DNA of 64,000 bases from 66-474 sp963771735 (GTDB taxonomy: Bacteria; Pseudomonadota; Gammaproteobacteria; Xanthomonadales; Rhodanobacteraceae): the NCBI GenBank assembly GCA_963771735.1, contig CAVYUN010000003.1, positions 62,001 to 126,000 of the forward strand, in the 5' to 3' direction. Position 1 is the stretch's first letter; each line of letters opens with the position of its first letter. The notes beneath the pieces are model-generated. The model was given only the letters and a program-made list of their open reading frames with translations, was not told the DNA's origin and searched no databases. Both the position numbers and the translations under genes were made by a program. Of this stretch, positions 25,066-33,667 are shown one piece after another.

Positions 25066-26550
25066 CTAGCGCCTGCAACCCGCCAGCCTCAGCCGCTTGC
25101 CGATCTGCAGGTCGGACGCCGAGTGCAGGCGATTGTCGCGTACCAGCCTGCGCACGTCATCGCACTGGAAACGCCGGGCGATGGCGGACAACGTGTCGCC
25201 CTTGCGGACCGTGTAATGCGATGCACGTTTCGGTGGTGGATCCGCCGCTGCGATCTGCGCCGGCGGTGTCGGCAACTGCGCATCCTGCAACTGGCTGGCC
25301 AATGCGACCCATTTCCCCTGAATGCAGGAGCGTTTGTATGCGCCTTGCAACATCCTGGGAAGATTGACGCGCGTGCCTTGCGGCTGCACCTGGGATGGAT
25401 CCATCTGCGGGTTGAGGTTGCGCAACGTACGGTACCAGCCGTAATTCATGCCGTCGTCGTTGCCGAGGCATACCGACAGCTCGTTCAGCGAGGCCGCATT
25501 GGCGAGGTCCACGTGTCCGGGCACGCCATCGACCCTCGGAAAATGCAGGTTGTAGCGCTGCGGGTGCAGGAACAGCCACGCTGCCGCCAGTACCATCGGC
25601 ACGTATTCGCGCGTTTCGGGCGACAGCGCGAAATAGATATTGGGATCCCAGAAACTGGCATCGGATGTCCCGGCCGCCAGACGACCCACCCGGCCTTCAC
25701 CACCGTTGTAGGCCGCCAGCACCAGCGCGAGGTTGTCGTTGAGCTGCGCCAATTGTTCGTTGAAGTACGCAGCCGTCGCCTGCGCGGCCATGGTCGGATC
25801 GAAACGCTGGTCGAAGCCATTCACGGTATCGAGCCCGAAACGCGCGCCGGTCGCCGGCATGAACTGCAGCGGACCCGCCGCGCCGGAACGCGAGACAGCG
25901 TGCACGCGTCCACCGGACTCCTTGGCGATCAAGCCGAACAGGACCGCTTCCGGCAAGCCCGCCTGGCGGAACGCCGGCTCCATCTGATAGCGCAGGTAAC
26001 GATAATCGACATAGGCGCGGATCAGGTTCGGGCGCAGGCGCGTCAACCACACCTGCAAGGCCGCCTGCACCGCCCCATTGGTCGCGACCAGGTCAGACAA
26101 CTTGTCGCCACCGAGCAAGCGCACGGTTTGCCGAGCTTGCGGCAGTGTCTTGAACAAGCCGGAACCGTTGCCGGTGGCCTCGGCACCGCTACCCGCATCG
26201 ACCGACTGATCGTCGTCCTCGGTACCCAGGAAACTGCCGTCCTTCAACCGCAACGCTCGGTCGTAGGCGGCCAGGAACCGCGCTGTGTCGCAGCCCGGCG
26301 TATTCACGCAGTTGTCGGAGGCATTGCGCAGCGCGTCCAGCGCCGTCTGCAGGGTCTTCTGCGATTGCGCATTGTCGCCCCGCCGCGCCTGTTGCAGCGC
26401 CTGGTCGTATTGCGTACTGGCCTGATCGAGCGCGGCGTACAAACTGTCCAACCCGGGAGACGAAGCACTTCCCTTGGTCGGGCTCTGCGCGCAGCCCGCC
26501 AACATCGCCGCAACACCGGCGCACGCCATCCATCCAAACCGCTGCATCAT
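25066..26550 (-). CDS. Membrane-bound lytic transglycosylase, MltD-like
   Basis: Lipoprotein murein hydrolase. The 494 residues have a signal with lipobox (MLAGC, Cys20), a helical region, an SLT domain with catalytic Glu in GLIAKESGGRVHAVSRSGA and AAGPLQFMPATG plus AAYNGGEGRV, and one C-terminal LysM domain (HYTVRKGDTLSAIARRF). E. coli MltD has two LysM units; only one is clear here. MltD is the closest named relative, but other SLT-LysM lipoproteins cannot be excluded. Confidence 0.87.
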   Translation of the reverse strand: MMQRFGWMACAGVAAMLAGCAQSPTKGSASSPGLDSLYAALDQASTQYDQALQQARRGDNAQSQKTLQTALDALRNASDNCVNTPGCDTARFLAAYDRALRLKDGSFLGTEDDDQSVDAGSGAEATGNGSGLFKTLPQARQTVRLLGGDKLSDLVATNGAVQAALQVWLTRLRPNLIRAYVDYRYLRYQMEPAFRQAGLPEAVLFGLIAKESGGRVHAVSRSGAAGPLQFMPATGARFGLDTVNGFDQRFDPTMAAQATAAYFNEQLAQLNDNLALVLAAYNGGEGRVGRLAAGTSDASFWDPNIYFALSPETREYVPMVLAAAWLFLHPQRYNLHFPRVDGVPGHVDLANAASLNELSVCLGNDDGMNYGWYRTLRNLNPQMDPSQVQPQGTRVNLPRMLQGAYKRSCIQGKWVALASQLQDAQLPTPPAQIAAADPPPKRASHYTVRKGDTLSAIARRFQCDDVRRLVRDNRLHSASDLQIGKRLRLAGCRR

Positions 26551-26669
26551 TTACTGCCCACCCACACCGAAATCACGCACGCACCCTAACCGGTAGTCCC
26601 GGACGACTCAAGACGGAACCACCCCGTACAATCCCAAGTCCGTCACATGCCGAAACACACGGAGCTTGC

Positions 26670-26846
26670 GTGAACGATATCCTGGTCGGAAGAATCGACG
26701 CCGACGAGATCGAACTGGATCAGCACTGCGGGAATTGCCACGGGATGATCGGAACATGGCCAACAAGACTGTGCACCCTGAGCGGCCAGTCACGCTGGCA
26801 GACCCCGCGCGGCATCTTGGGCGGCATTTTCGGTGGGCTCCGCTGA
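26670..26846 (+). CDS. Possible small ORF of unknown function
   Basis: In the 392-base gap between mltD-like and greB, a GTG with GGAG six bases upstream opens 58 codons (start VNDILVGRIDADEIELDQ, end RGILGGIFGGLR). It has a CGNC pair near residue 20 and a hydrophobic Gly-rich end. I do not recognise it. The gap shows nothing else apart from weak promoter-like sequences. Confidence 0.3.
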   Translation: MNDILVGRIDADEIELDQHCGNCHGMIGTWPTRLCTLSGQSRWQTPRGILGGIFGGLR

Positions 26847-26942
26847 GAACCTGATGAAACCTGTTGCACTCGGCATCTTGCGCGCTCGCGACGCACAATC
26901 CGCCATCGCTCACGATGGGTCCATTGGGCTCTCCATTTAGGC

Positions 26943-27452
26943 ATGTCCCGCTGGCGCCCACTACCACCCCGCTCCACCGCGATCATTACGCGCGCGGGTT
27001 TTGATGCGCTCAAGGCCGAACTCGACCATCTATGGCGCGACCTGCGTCCGGAAGTCGTCAAGGCGCTGGCCGCGGCCGCGGCCGAAGGTGACCGCTCGGA
27101 AAACGCCGAGTACACCTATCGCAAGAAACAGCTCGGTGAAATCGACCGACGCGTGCGCTATCTGTCGAAACGCATACCGTCGCTGAAAGTCGCCGACGGT
27201 GCGCCTGTCGATCGCACCACGATCTTTTTCGGCGCGATCTTCTCCATCGAAAACCTCGACAGCGGCGAAAACCACACCTACCGGATTGTCGGCCCCGACG
27301 AGACCGATGCAAAAAAAGGCTGGATCAGCATCGACTCGCCACTCGCGCGGGCGGCGTTGAAGAAGCGCGTCGACGAGGAGTTCGAGGCAAGGTTGCCGGG
27401 CGGAGCGGCGCGGTTCCTGGTGGTGGCGGTCGATTACTGGCGTGGGTCCTGA
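26943..27452 (+). CDS. greB: Transcript cleavage factor GreB
   Basis: Rescues backtracked RNA polymerase by stimulating transcript cleavage. The 169 residues contain the coiled-coil with acidic tip (GDRSENAEYTYRKKQ, near 55) and a C-terminal FKBP-like domain with RIVGPDETD and ISIDSPLARAAL. The wording ENAEYTYRKKQL is closer to GreB than GreA. Nine bases separate it from the convergent DUF202 gene. Confidence 0.93.
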   Translation: MSRWRPLPPRSTAIITRAGFDALKAELDHLWRDLRPEVVKALAAAAAEGDRSENAEYTYRKKQLGEIDRRVRYLSKRIPSLKVADGAPVDRTTIFFGAIFSIENLDSGENHTYRIVGPDETDAKKGWISIDSPLARAALKKRVDEEFEARLPGGAARFLVVAVDYWRGS

Positions 27453-27461
27453 ACCGGGCGC

Positions 27462-27845
27462 TCAACCCAGGCTCAGCAACTGCTGCCCGACATAGCCGAC
27501 CAGGAACAGGGCCGTCAGGACGAGGATCGTGGCAAGTACCTTTTCGGCCCATGCACTTGGATAAGGAATCGTCCGTTCCTCGGCGATCATGCGACGAAAG
27601 CGCAGGAACCGCAGGGTCGCAAGCAGGATCATCAACGTACCGAAAAGGATCAGCAGCAACCCGGCCCACTCACCGCCGTGCAGATGCAGTCCGCCGATTG
27701 CCTTGCCGACAATGCGCGACAGCGAGGCGATGAACAAATCGAACCGCTCGAGCAGGAAACCAAAGGCCATGATGGCGATCGCAGTCCTTACCCAGGCGAG
27801 GTAGGTGCGCTCGTTGGCGGCATGGTCGCTGAATTGCGGAATCAT
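27462..27845 (-). CDS. DUF202 (YidH-type) inner-membrane protein
   Basis: Small membrane protein with the family motif NERTYLAWVRTAIAIMAFGF near the N-terminus and three hydrophobic helices (about 20-37, 62-82, 105-122). I used the ATG at 27845 (MIPQFSDHAANERTY), giving 127 residues. Function unknown in the family. Confidence 0.88.
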   Translation of the reverse strand: MIPQFSDHAANERTYLAWVRTAIAIMAFGFLLERFDLFIASLSRIVGKAIGGLHLHGGEWAGLLLILFGTLMILLATLRFLRFRRMIAEERTIPYPSAWAEKVLATILVLTALFLVGYVGQQLLSLG

Positions 27846-27919
27846 CGTGATCGATTCCCAGAGCACGTCCGATCGATTATGACGCTAGAGCCGGTCGTGA
27901 CCGCGACGGGCATTTCGCG

Positions 27920-29236
27920 CTATGCCAACCGGGCCTGCAAATCGTGTTCGCTCGCAGCCTCGACCTTGACCTCGACGAACTGCCCCGGTTTCAGCGAACT
28001 GCCGTCGGTGACATGCACCACGCCATCGATTTCAGGCGCGTCGGCAGCCGAACGCGCGATCGCCATGTCACCTTCAATCGCGTCGACCAGCACCGTGAGC
28101 GTGCGGCCGATGTTTCGTTGCAGCTTGGCGGCGGAGATTCCCGCCTGCACTTCCATGAAGCGCTCGAGCCGGTCTTCCTTCAATTCTTCCGGCACCGGAT
28201 CGGGCAGCTCGTTGGCCTTGGCGCCATCCACCGGCGAATAGGCGAACGCGCCGACGCGATCGAGTTGCGCCTCGCGCAGGAAGTCCAGCAATTCCTCGAA
28301 TTCCGCATCGGTCTCGCCCGGAAAGCCGACGATGAAGGTGCTGCGGATGGTCAGGTCGGGACAGACTTTCCGCCAGTTGCGGACGCGCTCCAGCGTCTTG
28401 TCGATATTGCCGGGCCGCTTCATCAGCTTGAGGATGCGCGGGCTGGCATGCTGGAACGGGATGTCGAGATAGGGAAGGATTTTCCCTTCCGCCATCAGCG
28501 GAATCACTTCGTCCACGTGCGGATACGGATACACGTAGTGCAGTCGCACCCAGGCACCGAGTTCGGACAGGCCCGCGCACAGGTCGGTCATGCGCGTGCG
28601 GTACGACTTGCCGCGCCACGCGCGTTCGGCATAACGGGTGTCGACGCCGTAGGCGCTGGTGTCCTGGCTGATCACCAGCAGCTCCTTGACGCCGCCACGC
28701 ACCAGCTTCTCGGCCTCGACGAGCACCTCGTCGACCGGGCGCGATACCAGGTTGCCGCGCATCGACGGGATGATGCAGAAAGTGCAGCGGTGGTTGCAGC
28801 CCTCGGCAATCTTCAGGTACGCGTAGTGTTTCGGCGTCAGCTTGATGCCCGCCGCCGGCACCAGGTCCACGAACGGATCATGCGGCTTCGGCAGCGCCGC
28901 GTGCACCGCGCCCATCACGCTTGAATAATCCTGCGGTCCGGTGATCGCCAGCACGTCGGGGTAGGCCTCGCGGATCAGCGCGTCGCGCTTGCCGAGGCAG
29001 CCGGTGACGATGACCTTGCCGTTCTCGTGCAGCGCCTCGCCGATCGCATCCAGCGACTCCTGCACCGCCGCGTCGATGAAGCCGCAGGTGTTGACGATCA
29101 CCGCGTTGGCCTTGTCGTAGCGCGGCACGATCTCGTAACCCTCGGCCTTCAACTGGGTGAGGATGCGCTCGGAATCGACCAGGGCCTTGGGGCAACCGAG
29201 GCTGACGAAACCGACTTTGGGCGGGGCAACAGACAT
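27920..29236 (-). CDS. rimO: Ribosomal protein S12 methylthiotransferase
   Basis: Radical-SAM enzyme that methylthiolates the conserved aspartate of S12. The 438 residues start at MSVAPPKVGFVSLGCPKALV; N-terminal cluster cysteines appear in SLGCPKA, NTCGF and VTGCLG, the SAM cluster in CNHRCTFC, and a TRAM domain closes the protein. An in-frame ATG ten codons upstream is less likely by comparison with the family start. Confidence 0.96.
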   Translation of the reverse strand: MSVAPPKVGFVSLGCPKALVDSERILTQLKAEGYEIVPRYDKANAVIVNTCGFIDAAVQESLDAIGEALHENGKVIVTGCLGKRDALIREAYPDVLAITGPQDYSSVMGAVHAALPKPHDPFVDLVPAAGIKLTPKHYAYLKIAEGCNHRCTFCIIPSMRGNLVSRPVDEVLVEAEKLVRGGVKELLVISQDTSAYGVDTRYAERAWRGKSYRTRMTDLCAGLSELGAWVRLHYVYPYPHVDEVIPLMAEGKILPYLDIPFQHASPRILKLMKRPGNIDKTLERVRNWRKVCPDLTIRSTFIVGFPGETDAEFEELLDFLREAQLDRVGAFAYSPVDGAKANELPDPVPEELKEDRLERFMEVQAGISAAKLQRNIGRTLTVLVDAIEGDMAIARSAADAPEIDGVVHVTDGSSLKPGQFVEVKVEAASEHDLQARLA

Positions 29237-29368
29237 GCGCGACAACCGGACAATGCAATCGCTCATTGTATCCGGCGCGAACCGAGTCAGGCCCGATCGC
29301 AGTGGCCGCGGTTGACTTGGCCGGGCGCCGGTTTAGTCTGGCCGGATGTCGACTCCGGGAGCCACGGC

Positions 29369-30046
29369 ATGGGCGAACGCATCCATCTCAACACCCCCGG
29401 TATGCATTGCATCGGAGCGTACCTTTCCAGACCCTCCGGCAAGCCCAAGGGCGGCATCGTGGTGGCGCAGGAAATCTTCGGCGTCACCACGCATATTCGC
29501 AACGTCGCGGACGTGTATGCCATGCGCGGCTATACCGCCATCGCACCGGCCTTCTTCGATTTCGTTGAGAACGATGTCGAGCTGGCCTACGACCGGGCAG
29601 GCACGGAACGTGGCCGCGAGCTCGTTGCGGAAGTCGGCATGGACCGTGCGGTGGAGGCTGTCGCCAGCGCCGCGGAATCCGTCAGATCCTCTGGCAGGAT
29701 CGGCGTAGTCGGCTACTGCTGGGGCGGCACGGTCGCACTGCGCGCTGCGCAGGTACTGGCGATGCCGGCATCGAGCTATTACGGCGCGCGCAACGTCCAA
29801 TATCTTGCGCAAGCATTGAAGGCACCGGCGATCTTCCACTTTGGCGCGGACGACCCGTCCATCCCGGCCGAAGCCATCGCCAGGCAACGCGCGGCATGGC
29901 CCGATGCACCGGTCTACGTCTACGAGCGTTGCGGACACGCCTTCAACCGCGATGTCGATCCGCATGTGTACGACAAGGCCGCGGCGGAGCTTGCATGGAG
30001 CCGCACGCTGGCGTTTTTCGACGAGGAGTTGGCAGGCAGTCCATGA
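29369..30046 (+). CDS. Dienelactone hydrolase family protein
   Basis: Alpha/beta hydrolase with a cysteine nucleophile (Cys117 in GVVGYCWGG) and the His in ERCGHAFNRD; an acid in HFGADDPSIP completes the triad. The 225-residue length fits. GGGAG lies before the ATG at 29369. Its stop overlaps the next gene (ATGA). True substrate unknown; the family name derives from carboxymethylenebutenolidase. First gene of the 5-oxoproline operon. Confidence 0.9.
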   Translation: MGERIHLNTPGMHCIGAYLSRPSGKPKGGIVVAQEIFGVTTHIRNVADVYAMRGYTAIAPAFFDFVENDVELAYDRAGTERGRELVAEVGMDRAVEAVASAAESVRSSGRIGVVGYCWGGTVALRAAQVLAMPASSYYGARNVQYLAQALKAPAIFHFGADDPSIPAEAIARQRAAWPDAPVYVYERCGHAFNRDVDPHVYDKAAAELAWSRTLAFFDEELAGSP

Positions 30047-30477
30047 GCAAGGATCCCGCGCCCGACTTCCGGCTCGACCTGCGCCTCGCGGCGGACACGG
30101 TGTTCGTCGCCGACTGGACGTTGTGCCGCGTGTTGCTGATGGACGACGCGCGTTTCCCGTGGCTGGTGCTGGTGCCGCGGCGCCCGGGCCTGGTCGAAAT
30201 CGACGATCTCGACGAGCACGACTGCGGCCGGTTGATGCATGAAATCCGGCGTGCCATGCGAGTCCTGCGCGACGTGGCCGAATGCGACAAGCTCAACGTC
30301 GGTGCGCTCGGCAACATCGTGCGGCAACTGCACGTGCACGTGGTCGCCCGACGCGAGCAGGACGCCGCTTGGCCCGGACCCGTTTGGGGTTGCGGGCCTG
30401 CCCATCACTACGTACGGGAGGCGCGCGACAAGCTCGTCGCGTCGCTGCGCGAGCAAGGCCGCAACCTGCATGCGTGA
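30043..30477 (+). CDS. HIT-domain protein
   Basis: Histidine-triad protein of 144 residues with LVLVPRRPGLVEIDDL, CDKLNVGALGNIVRQLHVHV and the triad HVHVVAR. It resembles the diadenosine-polyphosphate hydrolase branch more than HinT. Overlaps with the genes on both sides place it in the same transcript. Confidence 0.88.
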   Translation: MSKDPAPDFRLDLRLAADTVFVADWTLCRVLLMDDARFPWLVLVPRRPGLVEIDDLDEHDCGRLMHEIRRAMRVLRDVAECDKLNVGALGNIVRQLHVHVVARREQDAAWPGPVWGCGPAHHYVREARDKLVASLREQGRNLHA

Positions 30478-31204
30478 CTTTTCCATCGAACCGCTGGCCG
30501 AGGACACTCTGCTGCTGCGCTTCGGCGATGGCATCGACGCAGCAACGAATGCGCGCGTGCATGCCGCTGCAACAGCATTGCGAAAGGCGGACCCGCCGGG
30601 CATCGTCGATATCGCGCCTGCGTATGCCAGTTTGCTGGTGCGATTCGAACGCACCGAGTGGATCGACAGCGCCAACGCCCACCCGTTCGGGCGCATGCAG
30701 GCCAGTTTCCATGCAATTCTGGATCCCGGCCTGCGCCTGGATGACAAGAATAAGGAAGCGGCACCGAAAAATGACCCGCGACGGCAAGTGGAAATTCCGG
30801 TGTGCTACGGCGGCGTATTCGGTCCGGATCTCACGACAGTCGCCGAGCACACGAACCTGACGATGGACGAAGTCGTCGCGCGCCACACCGCCGCCGAATA
30901 CAGCGTGGCCATGCTGGGTTTTGCTCCAGGGTTTCCGTATCTGCTCGGCCTGGACCCTGCGTTGCAGGTACCGCGCCGCACCAACCCGCGCACGCGCGTG
31001 CCGGCTGGATCGGTGGCGATCGGTGGTGCCCAGACCGGTATCTATCCGCGCGAACTGCCCGGCGGCTGGCACCTGATCGGACGCACGCCGTCGCTGCTGT
31101 TCGACCCGGCACGCAACCCGCCATGCCTGCTCGGTCCCGGCAACCATGTTTGTTTCCGCGCGATCGATCCCGATGAATTCGCGCTATTGTCGGATCAGGG
31201 GTGA
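30470..31204 (+). CDS. pxpB: 5-oxoprolinase subunit B
   Basis: Works with PxpC and PxpA in ATP-dependent opening of 5-oxoproline to glutamate. The 244 residues contain VEIPVCYGGVFGPDL, GFAPGFPYLLGLDP and VGIGG-like VAIGGAQTGIYP, all typical. Between the N-terminal helix and VEIPVCYGG an insert of about a dozen residues is encoded by a REP-like palindrome (30715-30740). The ATG at 30470 lies eight bases inside the HIT gene. Confidence 0.95.
   Translation: MRDFSIEPLAEDTLLLRFGDGIDAATNARVHAAATALRKADPPGIVDIAPAYASLLVRFERTEWIDSANAHPFGRMQASFHAILDPGLRLDDKNKEAAPKNDPRRQVEIPVCYGGVFGPDLTTVAEHTNLTMDEVVARHTAAEYSVAMLGFAPGFPYLLGLDPALQVPRRTNPRTRVPAGSVAIGGAQTGIYPRELPGGWHLIGRTPSLLFDPARNPPCLLGPGNHVCFRAIDPDEFALLSDQG
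30715..30740. repeat. REP-like palindrome inside pxpB, copy 2
   Basis: CTGGATCCCGGCCTGCGCC followed by TGGATGAC matches the reverse complement of the palindrome at 18643 with few changes. It is read in frame (ILDPGLRLDD) and lies in the linker before the conserved VEIPVCYGG strand, where E. coli PxpB has a shorter segment. Confidence 0.7.
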
Positions 31205-32172
31205 TGAGCGTCGAAATCCTGAAACCGGGACTGCTGACCATCCTTCAGGACCTGGGGCGTCCGGGACTGGCGCATCTCGGCGTCGGCCGTGCGGGTGCCT
31301 TCGACACGACGGCACTGCGCATCGCCAACGCCCTGTGCGGTAATCCGCGCAATACATGCGGACTGGAAATCACCTTGCTCGGCCCGACCTTGCGTTTCGA
31401 TGACGATGCCTGGATTGCGGTCACCGGCGCGCCGATTCCCTTGCGTATCGACGGCATCGAACGGCCAGCGTGGGCGCCACTGCTCGTGCCCGGCGACTCG
31501 ACCCTCGAGTTGGGCGCGATGCGGAGCGGCTGCCGGAGTTGGTTGGCTGTGCGCGGTGGCTTCGACGTGGAAGCCGTCCTCGGCAGCCGCAGCATGGACA
31601 TCAACGCACGGTTAGGCCCGCTCGAAGGACGGCAGTTGCGCGCCGGTGATGTGCTGCCGGTCGGAGCCAATACCCGGGTGAATGGCGCCAACGCGAAGCC
31701 GAATTGGCGCCTGGATCCGCGCCCATGGCTCGGCGAGGATCCCCACCAACCTCTGCGCCTGTTACCGGGGAGTCATCTCGACAAGCTGACAGAAAGCTCT
31801 CATAACTTTTTGTTTTCAAAAACTTTTGCAGTAGAGACTGATTCCAATCGCGTGGGTCTACGCCTGTCCGGACCGAAGCTGGAATGGAACACGCCCGTCG
31901 AGATGGTCAGCGAAGGTTGCGTACCGGGCCTGTTGCAATTGCCGCCCTCGGGGCAGCCGATTGCGTTCGGTCCCGAATGCCCGGTCAGCGGCGGCTACCC
32001 GCGCATCGGTCAGGTGGCGGCGGTGGACCTGCCGCGGCTCGCGCAACTGAAACCGGGCGATGCGGTACGCTTCGTGCCCTGCACGTTCGACGAGGCCCTG
32101 CGCGCGCTTGAGCAACGCGAACGTGCATTGACCCGACTCGAAGCCAACATCGCCGCCCGGCTGTCCGCATGA
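31204..32172 (+). CDS. pxpC: 5-oxoprolinase subunit C
   Basis: Biotin-carboxylase-carrier-like partner of PxpB (AHS2 domain). The 322 residues start MSVEILKPGLLTILQDLGRPG and include GAFDTTALRIAN, WLAVRGGFDVE and the late SGGYPRIGQVAAVDLPRLAQ. The ATG overlaps the pxpB stop (TGATG). A short AT-rich stretch at 31795-31850 stands out but keeps the frame. Confidence 0.95.
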   Translation: MSVEILKPGLLTILQDLGRPGLAHLGVGRAGAFDTTALRIANALCGNPRNTCGLEITLLGPTLRFDDDAWIAVTGAPIPLRIDGIERPAWAPLLVPGDSTLELGAMRSGCRSWLAVRGGFDVEAVLGSRSMDINARLGPLEGRQLRAGDVLPVGANTRVNGANAKPNWRLDPRPWLGEDPHQPLRLLPGSHLDKLTESSHNFLFSKTFAVETDSNRVGLRLSGPKLEWNTPVEMVSEGCVPGLLQLPPSGQPIAFGPECPVSGGYPRIGQVAAVDLPRLAQLKPGDAVRFVPCTFDEALRALEQRERALTRLEANIAARLSA

Positions 32173-32936
32173 ATCGCATCGACCTCAACGCCGACCTCGG
32201 CGAATCCTTCGGTCCCTGGCGCATGGGAGATGATGCCGGCGTGATGCCGTGGATCACGTCCGCCAACGTGGCATGCGGGTTCCATGCGGGAGATCCCGCG
32301 ATCATGCGTGCCACGGTCGCGTTGTGCGTCAGGCACGGCGTCGCGATCGGTGCGCATACTTCGCTACCGGACCTGCAGGGCTTCGGTCGTCGCGAAGTCA
32401 ACATCACACCCGCCGAGGCGCATGTACAAACGCTCTACCAACTCGGTGCACTGCACGCCTTCGCGTGTGCCGCCAATACGCGCCTGCATCATGTCAAACC
32501 GCACGGCGCGCTATACAACATGGCCGCGCGTGATCACGGACTCGCCGACGCGATCGCGCAAGCGGTCGCCGATTTCGATCCCGCAATCATCCTGGTCGGC
32601 CTCGCGGGCAGCGCATTGATCGGAGCCGGGAGAAGCAAGGGACTGTGCGTGCAAAGCGAAGCATTCTGCGACCGCCGCTACCGCGCCGACGGCTCGTTGA
32701 CGCCACGTTCCGAAGCGGGTGCCGTGATCGAGGACATCGATGAAGCCGTCGCGCAGGCCGTGTCCATCGCGACGCGTGGCGAGGCCGTGGCGGGTGACGG
32801 CGGCAGGGTGTCGATGCAAGCCGATACCTTGTGCGTGCATGGCGACCGTACCGACGCGGCGGCGCTTGCCGAACGCTTGCGCGGCGCGCTCGAAGCCGCC
32901 GGGGTGGAAATCGCGGCGGCAGAGGGTCCGGGATGA
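32169..32936 (+). CDS. pxpA: 5-oxoprolinase subunit A
   Basis: LamB/YcsF-family subunit that forms the 5-oxoprolinase with PxpB and PxpC. The 255 residues start MNRIDLNADLGESFGPWRMG and carry SANVACGFHAGDP, VKPHGALYNM and EAFCDRRYRADG. Four-base overlap with pxpC. Confidence 0.96.
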   Translation: MNRIDLNADLGESFGPWRMGDDAGVMPWITSANVACGFHAGDPAIMRATVALCVRHGVAIGAHTSLPDLQGFGRREVNITPAEAHVQTLYQLGALHAFACAANTRLHHVKPHGALYNMAARDHGLADAIAQAVADFDPAIILVGLAGSALIGAGRSKGLCVQSEAFCDRRYRADGSLTPRSEAGAVIEDIDEAVAQAVSIATRGEAVAGDGGRVSMQADTLCVHGDRTDAAALAERLRGALEAAGVEIAAAEGPG

Positions 32937-32955
32937 CACGGCGATCGGTGTCGCC

Positions 32956-33666
32956 ATGAACGTCTTGCTCCACTACCTGCCGCTGCTCGGCGTGCTGGTA
33001 GTCGTCGCGGGTTTCGCCTTGCGCTTCAATCCGGTGCCCGTGGTGGTCGTGGCCGGCATCGTCAGCGGACTCGCGGCCGGCAAGTCGATCGGCACGATCC
33101 TTGCGCTGCTGGGCACCAGCTTCCTGTCCGAGCGCGCACTGCTGCTGTTCGTGCTCACCCTGCCCGCGATCGGCGTGTTGGAACGCGCGGGCCTGCGTGA
33201 ACACGCGCGCAACTGGATCGCCTCGCTGCGGGGCCTCACCTTCCCACGCCTGCTCATCGCGTATCTGGGCCTGCGCCAGATCCTGTCGATGCTGGGCCTG
33301 ACCAGTGTCGCCGGCCAGGCGCAAACGGTGCGTCCGCTGCTGGCGCCGATGGCGGAGGGCGCCGCCGAAAAACGCGGCTCGCCCCTGACTCCGGAAGAAC
33401 GCAATGACGTACGCGCCTTCAGCGCGGCCACCGACAACATCGGCCTGTTCTTTGGCGAGGACGTATTCATCGCGCTGGGGGCGGTGCTGCTGATCCAGGG
33501 CTTCTACGCACAACACGGCATCGAGCTGGAGCCCTTGCAGATCGCGCTGTGGGCGTTGCCCACCGCGATCGCGGCTTTCGTGATCCACGCGATCCGCACG
33601 GTGCTGTTCGCACGCCGACTCGATCGACGCAACACGGCTCCCGGCGACGACGAGGCGGGGCACTGA
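32956..33666 (+). CDS. DUF969 membrane protein, putative 5-oxoproline permease part
   Basis: Integral membrane protein of 236 residues with about six hydrophobic helices and conserved motifs GLRQILSMLGLTSVAGQAQ and FSAATDNIGLFFGEDVF. DUF969 and DUF979 genes recur as a pair beside pyroglutamate genes, so a transport role is inferred, not shown. It follows pxpA by 19 bases. Confidence 0.85.
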   Translation: MNVLLHYLPLLGVLVVVAGFALRFNPVPVVVVAGIVSGLAAGKSIGTILALLGTSFLSERALLLFVLTLPAIGVLERAGLREHARNWIASLRGLTFPRLLIAYLGLRQILSMLGLTSVAGQAQTVRPLLAPMAEGAAEKRGSPLTPEERNDVRAFSAATDNIGLFFGEDVFIALGAVLLIQGFYAQHGIELEPLQIALWALPTAIAAFVIHAIRTVLFARRLDRRNTAPGDDEAGH

Positions 33667-33667
33667 C

